NCBI RefSeq assembly: GCF_030272895.1
Contig: NZ_JALRNF010000026.1
Location: forward strand, 23,081 to 87,080
Source: Pseudomonas sp. BGr12
GTDB lineage: Bacteria > Pseudomonadota > Gammaproteobacteria > Pseudomonadales > Pseudomonadaceae
DNA length: 64,000 bases
Direction: 5' to 3'
The notes beneath the pieces were generated by a model. The model was given only the letters and a program-made list of their open reading frames with translations. It was not told the DNA's origin and searched no databases. Position 1 is the first letter of the stretch. Each line of letters opens with the position of its first letter. Of the stretch, positions 1-8,104 are shown piece by piece. A program made the translations under genes and the position numbers.

Positions 1-1
1 C

Positions 2-1174
2 CGTAAAGCGCTGGCCATCATGCCGTTGCTGCGCCTGGCGTTTCGTCCTTTCTTTCTGGGCGGTTGCGCGCTGGCGCTGCTGGCGGTGCCGTTGTGGCTG
101 GCGGCCCTGCAGGGCTCGCTGGGCGACTGGCAGCCGGCCGGCGGCTGGCTGGCCTGGCATCGCCATGAACTGCTGTTCGGCTTCGGCCTGGCGATCATTG
201 CCGGTTTCCTCCTGACGGCGGTACAGACCTGGACCAGCCAGCCGGGCCTGAGCGGCGCGCCACTGGCCGCCCTGGCACTGCTCTGGCTGGCTGCAAGGGT
301 CGCCTGGCTGGCCAATCTGCCCTGGCCGCTGCTGGTGCCACTGGAGCTGGGTTTTCCCGTGGCCGTGGCCTGGTTGATGGCCGCCATGCTGTGGCGGGTG
401 CGGCAGAAACGCAATTACCCGGTGGTGCTGGTGCTATCGTTGCTGATTGCCGCGGATGCGCTGGCGATGTACGGGCTGGTGCAGGGGCACGACGGCTGGC
501 AGCGCCAGGCTGTATTCAGCGGCCTGTGGCTGGTGGCGGCGATGATGACGCTGATCGGTGGGCGGGTGATTCCGTTCTTCACCCAGCGCGGCCTGGGGCG
601 CAGCGAATCGGTGGCGCCCTGGCCGTGGCTGGATCGTGCCTTGCTGGCAGGTTCGCTGCTGGTCGCGCTGCTGTATGCCGCCGGCCTTGGCTTTTCGGTC
701 AATCCCTTGTGCGGCGTGCTGTTTGCCCTGTTGGCGGCAGGCCACGGCCTGCGCTTGTGGCGCTGGCATGATCGCGGCCTGTGGCGGGTGCCGTTGCTGT
801 GGTCGTTGCACCTGGCCTATGGCTGGATGCTGCTGGCCTGCCTGGGCATGGCCCTGTGGCACTTCGGCGTGGCGCTCAACCCCAGCCTGGCGCTGCATTG
901 TCTGAGTGTCGGGGCCATGGCGGGCTTGATCCTGGCCATGGTCGCCCGGGTCAGCCTGGGCCATACCGGACGCGCCCTGGAGCCGCCGGCGGGGATGACC
1001 CTGGCCTTTATCCTGCTCAATCTGGCGGCGCTTGCCCGGGTCGTGCTGGTGCCGTGGGCGGCCCAGGCCGGCTTGTGGCTGGCGGGGGGGTGCTGGGCCC
1101 TGGCCTTTGCCTTGTTCATCTGGCGCTACGGGCCAATGCTGCTGCGTGCCCGGGTCGACGGGCATCCGGGTTAG
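2..1174 (+). CDS. nnrS: NnrS family membrane protein, 5' end outside the window
   Basis: NnrS proteins are polytopic haem- and copper-containing inner-membrane proteins linked to nitric oxide tolerance. The sequence is almost wholly hydrophobic, with about twelve predicted membrane spans. It carries the family N-terminal motif RLAFRPFFLGG and the internal WHRHELLFGFG and GGRVIPFFT motifs, whose histidine and arginine residues are typical of the family. The frame stays open to the left window edge. Residues upstream of the first visible ATG (base 20) read RKALAI, which resembles the usual NnrS N-terminus, so I think the true start lies outside the window. The C-terminus is complete (TAG at 1172-1174). 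No NO-reductase or denitrification genes are visible beside it. Confidence 0.88.
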   Translation, partial: RKALAIMPLLRLAFRPFFLGGCALALLAVPLWLAALQGSLGDWQPAGGWLAWHRHELLFGFGLAIIAGFLLTAVQTWTSQPGLSGAPLAALALLWLAARVAWLANLPWPLLVPLELGFPVAVAWLMAAMLWRVRQKRNYPVVLVLSLLIAADALAMYGLVQGHDGWQRQAVFSGLWLVAAMMTLIGGRVIPFFTQRGLGRSESVAPWPWLDRALLAGSLLVALLYAAGLGFSVNPLCGVLFALLAAGHGLRLWRWHDRGLWRVPLLWSLHLAYGWMLLACLGMALWHFGVALNPSLALHCLSVGAMAGLILAMVARVSLGHTGRALEPPAGMTLAFILLNLAALARVVLVPWAAQAGLWLAGGCWALAFALFIWRYGPMLLRARVDGHPG

Positions 1175-1239
1175 AGGCCGGCAGGGTGTTGATATGCGTC
1201 AACGCTCACCCACCGAAGCAGGGTTAGGGTGAACAGGCC

Positions 1240-1251
1240 CTTATCGATAAG
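1240..1251. promoter_or_regulatory. 12-bp palindrome just upstream of the DUF3079 ribosome site
   Basis: CTTATCGATAAG is a perfect 12-bp palindrome that directly precedes the Shine-Dalgarno GGGAGG of the DUF3079 gene. A repressor or activator site is possible, but no cognate regulator is known from the window. Chance is not excluded for a 12-mer. Confidence 0.25.
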
Positions 1252-1263
1252 CGGGAGGTCATC

Positions 1264-1479
1264 ATGGCCAAGCCCTTTCCCATCAACCCCAGTCACCCTG
1301 AACGCATCTGCTGGGGGTGCGATCGCTACTGTGCGAGCAATGCCCTGGCATGCGGCAACGGCGCTGACCGGACCATGCATCCTGCTGAAATGCTGGGTGA
1401 CGATTGGTACCTGCACGGCGATTGGCAGATCGAGCCGCCGCCCGTCAAGGCGTCGGAGGTAAAGGTCGGGCCCGGCTAG
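1264..1479 (+). CDS. DUF3079 domain protein, small Cys-rich
   Basis: This is a 71-residue soluble protein of the DUF3079 family, whose function is not known. The family signature is clear: HPERICWGCDRYC near residue 14, then ACGNG, then RTMHPAEMLGDDW. The four cysteines (CxxC, then two more) suggest a small zinc- or metal-binding fold; this is inference. The ATG is preceded by GGGAGG with a 5-nt spacer, so the start is well supported. It follows nnrS by about 90 bp on the same strand and may be cotranscribed. A GC-rich GGGCCC repeat follows the stop but lacks a T-run. Confidence 0.85.
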   Translation: MAKPFPINPSHPERICWGCDRYCASNALACGNGADRTMHPAEMLGDDWYLHGDWQIEPPPVKASEVKVGPG

Positions 1480-1513
1480 GTCGGGCCCGAGACGCGGGGG
1501 CGCTGGCGTTCTT

Positions 1514-1762
1514 TCAGAACAGCTGCTGGTGCCTGTCGAGTTGCTGGTCGACCAGCCATTTGCCATGGGCCAGTGAGGCATGCTGGGCGTTTTCAAGGTC
1601 GGCCAGGAACGCCATGTTCAACGGCAGCGACAGGCGCCTGCTGGTATGGCCTTCGGGGTCGGTGATCAGGCATCCGGCGGCAAAGGGGGTAGGGATGCCG
1701 TCATGGGTTTCGACGCTGGCGGTGATGGTGTGCTCGCGATGCACGCATTGCAGGGTTCTCAT
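1514..1762 (-). CDS. small hypothetical protein
   Basis: This 82-residue product starts MRTLQCVHREHTITASVE and contains FAAGCLITDPEG. I do not recognise a characterised family. The frame extends further upstream, but the ATG at 1762 has an AGGTCAGG-like ribosome site close by, and the sequence upstream of it looks non-coding (Arg/Pro-rich). The amphipathic C-terminal half (NMAFLADLENAQHASLAHG) looks helical. No signal peptide or membrane segment is visible. It is convergent with the DUF3079 gene and lies downstream of the luciferase-like monooxygenase. It is probably a genuine Pseudomonas-specific small gene. Confidence 0.6.
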   Translation of the reverse strand: MRTLQCVHREHTITASVETHDGIPTPFAAGCLITDPEGHTSRRLSLPLNMAFLADLENAQHASLAHGKWLVDQQLDRHQQLF

Positions 1763-1881
1763 CGTCCTGACCTCGCTGCTGTGGTATCGAAGGTATCCTC
1801 GCTCAGGGTGCAGGCTGGGCTGCTCCCTCGGGTATACCACAGCACCGGCCCGGGACGCCCCGGGCCGACGAACGTCGAGGG

Positions 1882-2925
1882 TCAGCTGAAGGCGGGTACC
1901 ACCTGCTTGATGAATAACTCCAGCGACTTTTTCTTCTCGGCATGGGGCAGGCTGTTGTCGCACCAGAAGCTGAACTCGTCCACGCCCAGTTCCTGGTAGT
2001 AGCGAATACGCGCAATGATCTCTTCAGGCGTGCCGATCATGGTGTTCTTGCGGATGTTCTCCAGTTCGAACTCGGGGCGCTCCTTGAATTTCTCTTCCGG
2101 GCTTGGCGCGAGGAAACCGTTGACCGGCACCTGCTTGTTGCCGAACCAGGCGTCGAAGGTGCGGTAGAAGCGCGAGATGGCCTGGGCGCCGACTTTCCAG
2201 CCGTCGCTGTCTTCAGGGCTGTGCACGTGGGTGTGGCGCAGCACCATCAGCTGCGGGCGCGGCACGTCGGGGTTGTTGGCCAGGGCGGCTTCGAACTTGT
2301 TCTTCAGGTCCAGCACTTCTTCATCACCCTTCATCAGCGGGGTGACCATGACATTGCAGCCGTGCTTGACCGCAAAGTTGTGCGAGTCGGGGTCGCGGGC
2401 AGCGATCCACATCGGTGGCATGGGCTTCTGTATCGGCTTGGGTACGCAGGTGGAGGTGGGGAACTTCCAGATTTCGCCGTCATGGGCGTAGTCGCCCTGC
2501 CACAGGGCGCGGACCACCGGCACCATCTCGCGCAGGGCCTGGCCACCCTCGGAGGCGGGCATGCCACCGGCCATGCGGTCGAACTCGAACTGGTAGGCGC
2601 CACGGGCCAGGCCCACTTCCATGCGGCCGTTGCTGATCACGTCGAGCAGGGCGCATTCGCCGGCCACCCGCAGCGGGTGCCAGAACGGCGCGATGATGGT
2701 GCCGGCGCCCAGGTGGATGGTGTGGGTGCGTGCCGCCAGGTACGCCAGCAATGGCATGGGGCTGGGCGAAATGGTGTATTCCATGGCGTGGTGCTCGCCG
2801 ATCCATACGGTGCTGAAACCGCCGTTTTCGGCCATCAGGGTCAGTTCGGTGAGGTCTTCGAACAGCTGGTGGTGGCTGACCTGTTCATCCCAACGTTCCA
2901 TGTGTACGAACAACGAAAATTTCAT
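1882..2925 (-). CDS. LLM-class flavin-dependent monooxygenase
   Basis: This 347-residue bacterial-luciferase-like (LLM) monooxygenase should use reduced FMN and O2 to oxidise a small organic substrate. LuxA-type features are visible: MKFSLFVHMERW at the start, GFSTVWIGEHH (residues 38-48), LGAGTIIAPFWHPLRVAGE with the conserved non-prolyl strand region, NGRMEVGLARGAYQFEF, and a C-terminal GTPEEIIARIRYYQELGVDEF. It lies 94 bp downstream of a flavin reductase on the same strand. That is the standard two-component layout, in which the reductase supplies FMNH2. Divergent from the pair is an NCS1 purine/pyrimidine-type permease, so a nitrogen heterocycle is a plausible substrate. This is inference; the protein is not RutA-like in its N-terminus. 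Confidence 0.88.
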   Translation of the reverse strand: MKFSLFVHMERWDEQVSHHQLFEDLTELTLMAENGGFSTVWIGEHHAMEYTISPSPMPLLAYLAARTHTIHLGAGTIIAPFWHPLRVAGECALLDVISNGRMEVGLARGAYQFEFDRMAGGMPASEGGQALREMVPVVRALWQGDYAHDGEIWKFPTSTCVPKPIQKPMPPMWIAARDPDSHNFAVKHGCNVMVTPLMKGDEEVLDLKNKFEAALANNPDVPRPQLMVLRHTHVHSPEDSDGWKVGAQAISRFYRTFDAWFGNKQVPVNGFLAPSPEEKFKERPEFELENIRKNTMIGTPEEIIARIRYYQELGVDEFSFWCDNSLPHAEKKKSLELFIKQVVPAFS

Positions 2926-3019
2926 GACGCTTTCCTCGGATCTTGTTGTGGGTCGCCTGTCGGATCAGGCGGTGTGACGCTCGACCGGCGACCTGCGCCT
3001 GTCGTAAGGATAGTGGGCC

Positions 3020-3505
3020 TCAGGCGAAGGCCGGCAGTTCGGCCATCTTGCCCCGGCAGTACACCAGCGGGCTGGGCGCCTGCTCGGGGACGATCAGGTT
3101 CTGCACGGCGCCGACCATGATGGCGTGGTCGCCACCTTCATACTCGCGCCACAGTTCGCACTCGATGATTGCCGTGGCACCGGCCAGCACGGGGTTGCCC
3201 AGCGCGCTCAGGGTCCAGGCGATGCCCTGGGCCTTGTCCTTGCCCTTGCGGGCGAAGGCGTAGGCTTCGGCCTGTTGGGCGCCGGACAGCAGGTGGATGG
3301 CGAAGCGCTTGTTGCGGATCAGCACCGGGTAGGAGTCGGAGCTGTAGTTGGGGCAGAACAGCACCAGCGGCGGATCCATGGACAGCGAACTGAAGGCGCT
3401 GGCGGTGAGGCCGACCACCTGGCCGTCATCGTCCAGGGTGGTGATCACGGTGACGCCGGAAGGGAAGGAGCCCAGGACGTTCTTGTAGACGGTTGCGTCG
3501 ATCAT
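3020..3505 (-). CDS. flavin reductase (FMN reductase, RutF/HpaC type)
   Basis: This 161-residue member of the flavin reductase-like (split-barrel FMN-binding) family would reduce FMN with NAD(P)H for the adjacent monooxygenase. Family motifs are FPSGVTVITTLDDDG near the N-terminus, GLTASAFSSLSMDPPLVLFC (which binds FMN phosphate), and the terminal GDHAIMVGAVQN...PLVYCRGK. The frame is open further upstream, but MIDATVYKNVLGSFPSGV matches the usual family start. The ATG at 3505 also sits behind a short purine-rich region. It is the first gene of a probable two-gene transcript with the luciferase-like enzyme. Confidence 0.88.
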   Translation of the reverse strand: MIDATVYKNVLGSFPSGVTVITTLDDDGQVVGLTASAFSSLSMDPPLVLFCPNYSSDSYPVLIRNKRFAIHLLSGAQQAEAYAFARKGKDKAQGIAWTLSALGNPVLAGATAIIECELWREYEGGDHAIMVGAVQNLIVPEQAPSPLVYCRGKMAELPAFA

Positions 3506-3553
3506 GGTTGTTCCTCGCGGCGTCGGGCCGCTGTTCTTGGCTTGTGTGTCTGA

Positions 3554-3570
3554 TGGTATACCGTAATACC
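3554..3570. promoter_or_regulatory. candidate operator, site 1 (TGGTATACCGTAATACC)
   Basis: This site contains the 8-bp palindrome GGTATACC followed by GTAATACC and lies about 50 bp upstream of the flavin reductase start. It shares the core TGGwATACCrTAATAy with site 2. The form resembles operators of GntR-family repressors (T-G-G-T ... A-C-C-A type), but no GntR gene lies nearby. The regulator is unknown. Confidence 0.45.
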
Positions 3571-3725
3571 TAGATTGCAAGTGCTATTTTGTCCTGGCCG
3601 AGCAACCCGATGAGCGGGAGAAAGCCCTGTGATTACTGGGCTTCAAGGCGAAATCTAGTTGTGTCGTGTAGGTAAAAAACAGATCAGATGCAGGCAAAAC
3701 AAGCGGTTCAGTCTTGTGGAAATGT

Positions 3726-3743
3726 TGGAATACCATAATATGG
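3726..3743. promoter_or_regulatory. candidate operator, site 2 (TGGAATACCATAATATGG)
   Basis: This site holds the perfect palindrome ACCATA-A-TATGGT and shares the core TGGwATACCrTAATAy with site 1. It lies about 80 bp upstream of the permease start. Two copies in one divergent promoter suggest joint control of permease and monooxygenase by one substrate-responsive regulator. That link is inference. Confidence 0.45.
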
Positions 3744-3824
3744 TGCGCAGCTGAGAGGCCACTACGAGCACTCCGCGGCGGTTTCCTACAAAGATAAAAA
3801 CAGAACCTTTCGAGCTTATTGCCC

Positions 3825-5228
3825 ATGTCCCAGCCGTCTTCGCAACACCAGTTGATCGAGAACCATACGGTCGATTACGTCCCGCCCGCCGAACGCCATG
3901 GCCGGGCGCGCGATCTGTTCACCTTGTGGTTCAGCACCAACATCGCACCGCTGCCGATCGTGACCGGCGCCATGGTGGTGCAGGTGTTTCACCTGAACCT
4001 GGCCTGGGGGATGCTGGCCATTGTCCTGGGCCACCTGCTGGGCGGTATCGTCATCGCCCTGGCCTCGGCCCAGGGGCCGCAGATGGGCATTCCGCAGATG
4101 GTCCAGAGTCGCGGCCAGTTCGGGCGCTTTGGTGCGTTGCTGATCGTGTTCTTCGCGGCGGTTATCTATGTCGGCTTCTTTATTTCCAACATCGTCCTGG
4201 CCGGCAAGTCGATTCATGGCATTGCGCCAAGTGTGCCGATGCCGGCGGCGATCATCCTCGGTGCGCTGAGCGCCACGGCGATTGGGGTGATCGGCTACCG
4301 CTTCATCCACACCCTCAACCGCATCGGTACCTGGGTGATGGGCGCGGCCTTGCTGGCAGGCTTTGTGATGATGTTCGCCCAGGAGTTGCCGGCCGACTTC
4401 TTGAGCCGCGGCGGCTTCAACCTGTCGGGCTGGGTCGCGACCCTGTCGCTGGGCGTGATCTGGCAGATCAGCTTCTCGCCCTACGTCTCGGACTATTCAC
4501 GCTACCTGCCGCGGGAAGTCGGCATTGCCCGGCCATTCTGGGCAACCTACTTCGGCGCCACCCTGGGGACCATCCTGTCCTTCAGCTTTGGCGCGGTCGC
4601 GGTGCTGGCGGTGCCTGAAGGTACTGAAGCCATGGCCGCGGTGGAGCAAGCCACCGGCTGGCTGGGGCCGATCCTGATGGTGCTGTTCCTGCTCAACATC
4701 ATCAGCCACAACGCCTTGAACCTGTACGGCGCGGTGCTTTCGATCGTGACCTCGATCCAGACCTTCGCCAGTACCTGGACGCCGAGCATCAAGGTGCGGG
4801 TGGTGCTGGCCAGTGTGATTCTGCTGGGTTGCTGCCTGGTGGCCCTGAGCGCCTCGGCGGACTTCATCTCGCACTTCATCGGCCTGATCCTGGCCTTGCT
4901 GCTGGTGCTGGTGCCCTGGGCGTCGATCAACCTGATCGACTTTTACCTGATCAAGCGCGGTCGCTACGACATTGCCTCGATTTTTCGCGCAGATGGCGGC
5001 ATCTACGGACGTTTCAACGCCCATGCGATCATCGCTTACGCCTGCGGCATCCTGGTGCAGTTGCCGTTTGCCAACACATCGTTGTACGTCGGCCCGTACG
5101 CCAACCTGGTGGAAGGGGCAGACCTGTCGTGGCTGGTGGGGTTGCTGGTGACGTGCCCGCTGTATTACTGCCTGGCGACCCGTGGCAGGGAGCAGGTGGC
5201 TCATTCGGCCTGGCAATTCGGTGAGTGA
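3825..5228 (+). CDS. NCS1-family purine/cytosine-type permease
   Basis: This 467-residue inner-membrane transporter of the nucleobase:cation symporter-1 family has about twelve membrane spans. Typical sequence includes HTVDYVPPAERHGRARDLFTLWF at the cytoplasmic N-terminus, then STNIAPLPIVTGA and the long GMLAIVLGHLLGGI helix. CodB-like motifs include SRGQFGRFGA and SFSPYVSDYSRYLP. The substrate is probably a purine, pyrimidine or related heterocycle plus a cation. A TTG at 3819 lies in frame, but I prefer the ATG at 3825 (MSQPSSQHQ). It is divergent from the flavin reductase/LLM pair and probably imports the compound they oxidise (inference). Confidence 0.88.
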   Translation: MSQPSSQHQLIENHTVDYVPPAERHGRARDLFTLWFSTNIAPLPIVTGAMVVQVFHLNLAWGMLAIVLGHLLGGIVIALASAQGPQMGIPQMVQSRGQFGRFGALLIVFFAAVIYVGFFISNIVLAGKSIHGIAPSVPMPAAIILGALSATAIGVIGYRFIHTLNRIGTWVMGAALLAGFVMMFAQELPADFLSRGGFNLSGWVATLSLGVIWQISFSPYVSDYSRYLPREVGIARPFWATYFGATLGTILSFSFGAVAVLAVPEGTEAMAAVEQATGWLGPILMVLFLLNIISHNALNLYGAVLSIVTSIQTFASTWTPSIKVRVVLASVILLGCCLVALSASADFISHFIGLILALLLVLVPWASINLIDFYLIKRGRYDIASIFRADGGIYGRFNAHAIIAYACGILVQLPFANTSLYVGPYANLVEGADLSWLVGLLVTCPLYYCLATRGREQVAHSAWQFGE

Positions 5229-5231
5229 TCG

Positions 5232-5282
5232 ATCGCGGGGCAAGCCCGCTCCTACAGGGTAGGGGCGGGCTTGCCCCGCGAT
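5232..5282. repeat. REP pair (inverted), between convergent genes
   Basis: Two REP units lie head to head. The 18-bp arms at 5232-5249 and 5265-5282 are perfectly complementary around a CCTAC/GTAGG inner stem. The element sits between the permease stop and the gloA stop, so any transcript from either side would form a strong hairpin. The sequence is of the P. putida REP type. Confidence 0.9.
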
Positions 5283-5289
5283 TCACTGC

Positions 5290-5811
5290 TTAGAACTCGG
5301 TGGGCTGGATGATCTCGACCCAGTAGTCGTCCGGGTCCTTGATGAACGCCAGGTGTTTCATGCGGCCGTCGCTCAGGCGCTTCTGGAAGGTTACGCCCAG
5401 TTGTTCGAAGCGCTCGCAGGCCGCGCGGATATCCGGCACCGAGATGCAGATGTGGCCGAAGCCGCGTGGGTCGGTGTTGCCGTTGTGGTAGGCGAAGTCG
5501 GCCTGGTTTTCCGTGCCGTGGTTGTGGGTCAGCTCAAGGATGCCGGGGATGGATTTCATCCACTCGGTGCGCTGGGCGGCATCGGCCGGAACCTGCGCCT
5601 TGTCGACCAGGGCGAGGAAGTACAGGCTGAACTCGGCTTCGGGGAAGTCGCGTTTTTCCACCAGGGTAAAACCCAGTACGCGGGTGTAGAAGTCCAGGGA
5701 CTTGGCAACGTCCTTGACCCGCAGCATGGTGTGGTTGAAGACGAAGTTTCGGGTCGCGGCATCCGGTTGCGCGGTGACACCGGGGAGGGTGTCGAGAGGG
5801 TTCAGGCTCAT
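5290..5811 (-). CDS. gloA: lactoylglutathione lyase (glyoxalase I)
   Basis: Glyoxalase I isomerises the methylglyoxal-glutathione hemithioacetal to S-lactoylglutathione in the cytoplasm. The 173-residue product belongs to the longer form of the family. The metal ligands of the two betaalphabetabetabeta modules are visible: His in FVFNHTMLRVKD, Glu in GILELTHNHG, His in GFGHICISVPD and Glu in DYWVEIIQP. The C-terminal module also has the family KRLSDGRMKHLAFIKDPDD stretch. It appears monocistronic, convergent with the permease, with a REP pair beyond its stop. Confidence 0.95.
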   Translation of the reverse strand: MSLNPLDTLPGVTAQPDAATRNFVFNHTMLRVKDVAKSLDFYTRVLGFTLVEKRDFPEAEFSLYFLALVDKAQVPADAAQRTEWMKSIPGILELTHNHGTENQADFAYHNGNTDPRGFGHICISVPDIRAACERFEQLGVTFQKRLSDGRMKHLAFIKDPDDYWVEIIQPTEF

Positions 5812-6022
5812 GGGTACTCCGCTAGAAGGGCTGGCTACTGCAAGGCCAGCAAAAAGTCAGGGGACCATGATACGGAACTGAAGCGATTGCGCAAATGCAT
5901 TGCGCCCCGCCCAAAGGGCGAGGCGCAGGAATAAAGCCCGCCGTGGCGGGCACATGGGGCGCTAGTCCGTTAGCGGTCTTCATCCTGAGTCAGGTGATGT
6001 GAAAAAAGTGTGAAGCCACCCC

Positions 6023-6382
6023 TCACTTGCGCAACCAGCTGTCGACTGTCTTGGCCCCGTACTGTTCTTTCCAGGCCTTGAGGCCGCGGTGGTTGCCACC
6101 CTTGGTTTCGATCAGCTCGCCGGTATGGGGGTTTTCATACACTTTGACCACCCGCGCACGGCGGGTCTTGGGCGCTGCTGCCACACCCTTGGTCATGGCC
6201 TTGGGGTCGAGAATGGCAATAATGTCACGCAGGCCCTTGTCATAGGCTTTCATCAGTTCGGTAAGTTTGCGCTCGAACTCGATTTCGCGCTTGAGGCCGG
6301 CGTCCTTCTTCAGTGCCTCCAGTTGCGCCATCTGTTCTTGAAGCGCTTTTTCGGCAGCACGAAATTCTGCAAGTCTGGACAC
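6023..6382 (-). CDS. mvaU: MvaT/MvaU-family H-NS-like silencer
   Basis: This 119-residue nucleoid-associated protein should silence AT-rich and horizontally acquired DNA. The N-terminal coiled coil (SRLAEFRAAEKALQEQ) drives oligomerisation. The C-terminal DNA-binding part has RRARVVKVYENPHTGE and TKGGNHRGLKAWK, including the AT-hook-like R/K-G-N motif of the family. It resembles MvaU (TurB in P. putida) more than MvaT because of the RLAEFRAAEK start. The start is GTG at 6382 with GGAG about 9 nt upstream; the frame continues upstream, but those residues do not fit the family. The 364-bp AT-rich upstream region suggests autoregulation. Confidence 0.92.
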   Translation of the reverse strand: MSRLAEFRAAEKALQEQMAQLEALKKDAGLKREIEFERKLTELMKAYDKGLRDIIAILDPKAMTKGVAAAPKTRRARVVKVYENPHTGELIETKGGNHRGLKAWKEQYGAKTVDSWLRK

Positions 6383-6746
6383 TGTCTTCACTCCTTTATG
6401 TCGGAAGTGGCCCGGCCTGCGTAACAACGCGAAACAACCTGACTAACGCAGCCGCCACCGGGTTGGGCACAACATTGCACTAATAAAGAGTGTAGTAGTC
6501 TAGCGGCACGGGGTAAACAGGTAACTTTTAATTGCCCGGTAACGGAACTTTCTTATTTATTTGAGCGTTACCACGAAATAACTAGGCAGCTGCTCGCAGT
6601 TCACCTTAGACCATGGTCCAATGGCCCGTGCTAGAGCGGTTGCGAGAGAATGGTCGGTCAGCATTGGTGTTCACTGGTGCTGAGCGCATTACCGGCATTC
6701 GGATGGTTGCCGGTTGTTTTTGTCATTCTTTCGGATTGTGCTTCTC
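6383..6746. other. AT-rich divergent promoter region of mvaU and the porin
   Basis: This is a 364-bp gap with a pronounced AT-rich core (about 6480-6580). It contains three GGTAAC half-sites. Two of them form an inverted repeat, GGTAACG at 6538-6544 and CGTTACC at 6566-6572, and another copy lies at 6520-6525. A perfect 10-bp palindrome GACCATGGTC lies near 6608. Several TpA steps occur, which MvaT-type proteins are known to favour. Some short frames cover the 3' part but none looks coding. Confidence 0.5.
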
Positions 6747-8036
6747 ATGTTTGCCCCATTCCCTCTCGCCACCGGGCGCGGCAGTGCCGGCCTGCTCGCG
6801 ATGTTGGCTGCCGCTTCGACTCAGGCCGGCGGTTTTCTTGAAGACAGCAGTGCCAAACTCGAAGCACGCAATGTCTATTTCAACCGCGACTTTCGCGATG
6901 GCCACTCCAGTTCCAGCCAGGGGGCGTCAAAGCGCGAAGAATGGGCGCAGGGTTTCATTCTCAATGTACAGTCCGGATACACCCAGGGCCCCGTAGGCTT
7001 TGGCGTGGATGCCCTGGGCATGCTCGGGGTCAAACTTGATTCCAGCCCGGCGGACAGCAACAGCGGCTTGTTGCCGTCCAGCGGTCACGATCCGCGCGAG
7101 TCGGTGGACCAATACGCCAAGTTGGGCGTGACCGGGAAAATGCGTTATTCCCGGACCGTACTCAAGTACGGCTCGATGTTGCCGGATGTGCCACTGCTCA
7201 AATACAACGATGGCCGTCTGTTGCCGACCATGTTCCAGGGCGCCATGCTGACCTCCGAGGAGATCAAGGACCTGAAGTTCAGCATTGCCCGGCTGGACAA
7301 GTACACCGCACGTGATTCCACCGATCGCCAGGATATTCGCGTGCATTGCAAGAACAAGCGCTATGCCTGCGATATCACCGCCGATCATTTCGACATGGCC
7401 GGGATCGACTACAAGTTCAACGATCGACTCAGTGCCCAGTACCAGGTGGCCAAGCTGGAAAACATCTATCGCCAGCACTTCCTGGGCGTGGTGGCCAGCC
7501 AGCCACTGGATGTCGGCAGCCTGTCGGCGGACCTGCGCCTGATCAAGAGTGACGATATCGGCAACGCCCGGGCCGGCGAGATCGATCACCGCGCCTTCAG
7601 CGGCATGCTCGGCTACAGCCTCGGTGGCCACAAGGTCAGCGCCGGCTGGCAGCGCATGTATGGCGAGAACTCCATGCCGTACCTGGATGGCAGCAACCCG
7701 TACCTGGTCAACTACGCCCAGGTCAACGACTTCGCCGCCGCCCAGGAACGCTCCTGGCAACTGCGCTATGACTACGATTTCAAGGCCCTGGGCGTGCCCG
7801 GCCTGAGCTTCTTCACCCGCTACATCAACGGCGATCACATCAAGGTGCCGGGCAGCCTCGACGAGGGCAAGGAGTGGGAACGCGACACCGAGTTCAAGTA
7901 CCAGGTGCAGAGCGGTACGTTCAAGGATGTCAGCGTGCGCCTGCGCAACTCCACTTTCCGCAGCAACTATGAGAAGTACGCCCGCGACATGGACGAAACC
8001 CGGGTCATCGTCAGCTACAACTTCTCGATCTGGTAA
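6747..8036 (+). CDS. OprD-family outer-membrane porin
   Basis: This 429-residue substrate-specific porin of the OprD/OpdX family takes up amino acids or small carboxylates across the outer membrane. There is a signal peptide (GLLAMLAAASTQA, cleavage before GGFLEDS). The mature start is family-like: SSAKLEARNVYFNRDFRD and REEWAQGFILNVQSGYTQG. The C-terminus ends in alternating beta strands with terminal aromatic residues (VSYNFSIW). Start choice is uncertain: ATG 6747 gives a normal signal peptide, while in-frame TTG 6714 and GTG 6738 also exist and no site has a clear Shine-Dalgarno. Which OprD subclass it is cannot be told from sequence alone. Confidence 0.88.
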   Translation: MFAPFPLATGRGSAGLLAMLAAASTQAGGFLEDSSAKLEARNVYFNRDFRDGHSSSSQGASKREEWAQGFILNVQSGYTQGPVGFGVDALGMLGVKLDSSPADSNSGLLPSSGHDPRESVDQYAKLGVTGKMRYSRTVLKYGSMLPDVPLLKYNDGRLLPTMFQGAMLTSEEIKDLKFSIARLDKYTARDSTDRQDIRVHCKNKRYACDITADHFDMAGIDYKFNDRLSAQYQVAKLENIYRQHFLGVVASQPLDVGSLSADLRLIKSDDIGNARAGEIDHRAFSGMLGYSLGGHKVSAGWQRMYGENSMPYLDGSNPYLVNYAQVNDFAAAQERSWQLRYDYDFKALGVPGLSFFTRYINGDHIKVPGSLDEGKEWERDTEFKYQVQSGTFKDVSVRLRNSTFRSNYEKYARDMDETRVIVSYNFSIW

Positions 8037-8104
8037 GCCGCGCATTGCCTGCCAGGCCCGGCCGGTCGACAATGGCGACGGGCCTGGGCAGGAAATGAAC
8101 TGCA

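Larger units (their letters stand above)
3506..3824. other. 319-bp divergent promoter region (flavin reductase / permease)
   Basis: This is the intergenic region between two divergent starts. It is clearly more AT-rich than its surroundings. It contains two related operator-like sites (3554-3570 and 3726-3743), one close to each gene, and several A/T tracts such as TAAAAAACAG. No coding frame in it looks real. Confidence 0.7.

Noticed and set aside
1465..1495. terminator after the DUF3079 gene
   Set aside because: Two copies of GGTCGGGCCC can fold, but no T-run follows.
5029..5286. 85-codon minus-strand open frame across the REP pair
   Set aside because: It reads through a REP sequence into the antisense of the permease gene; not a real gene.
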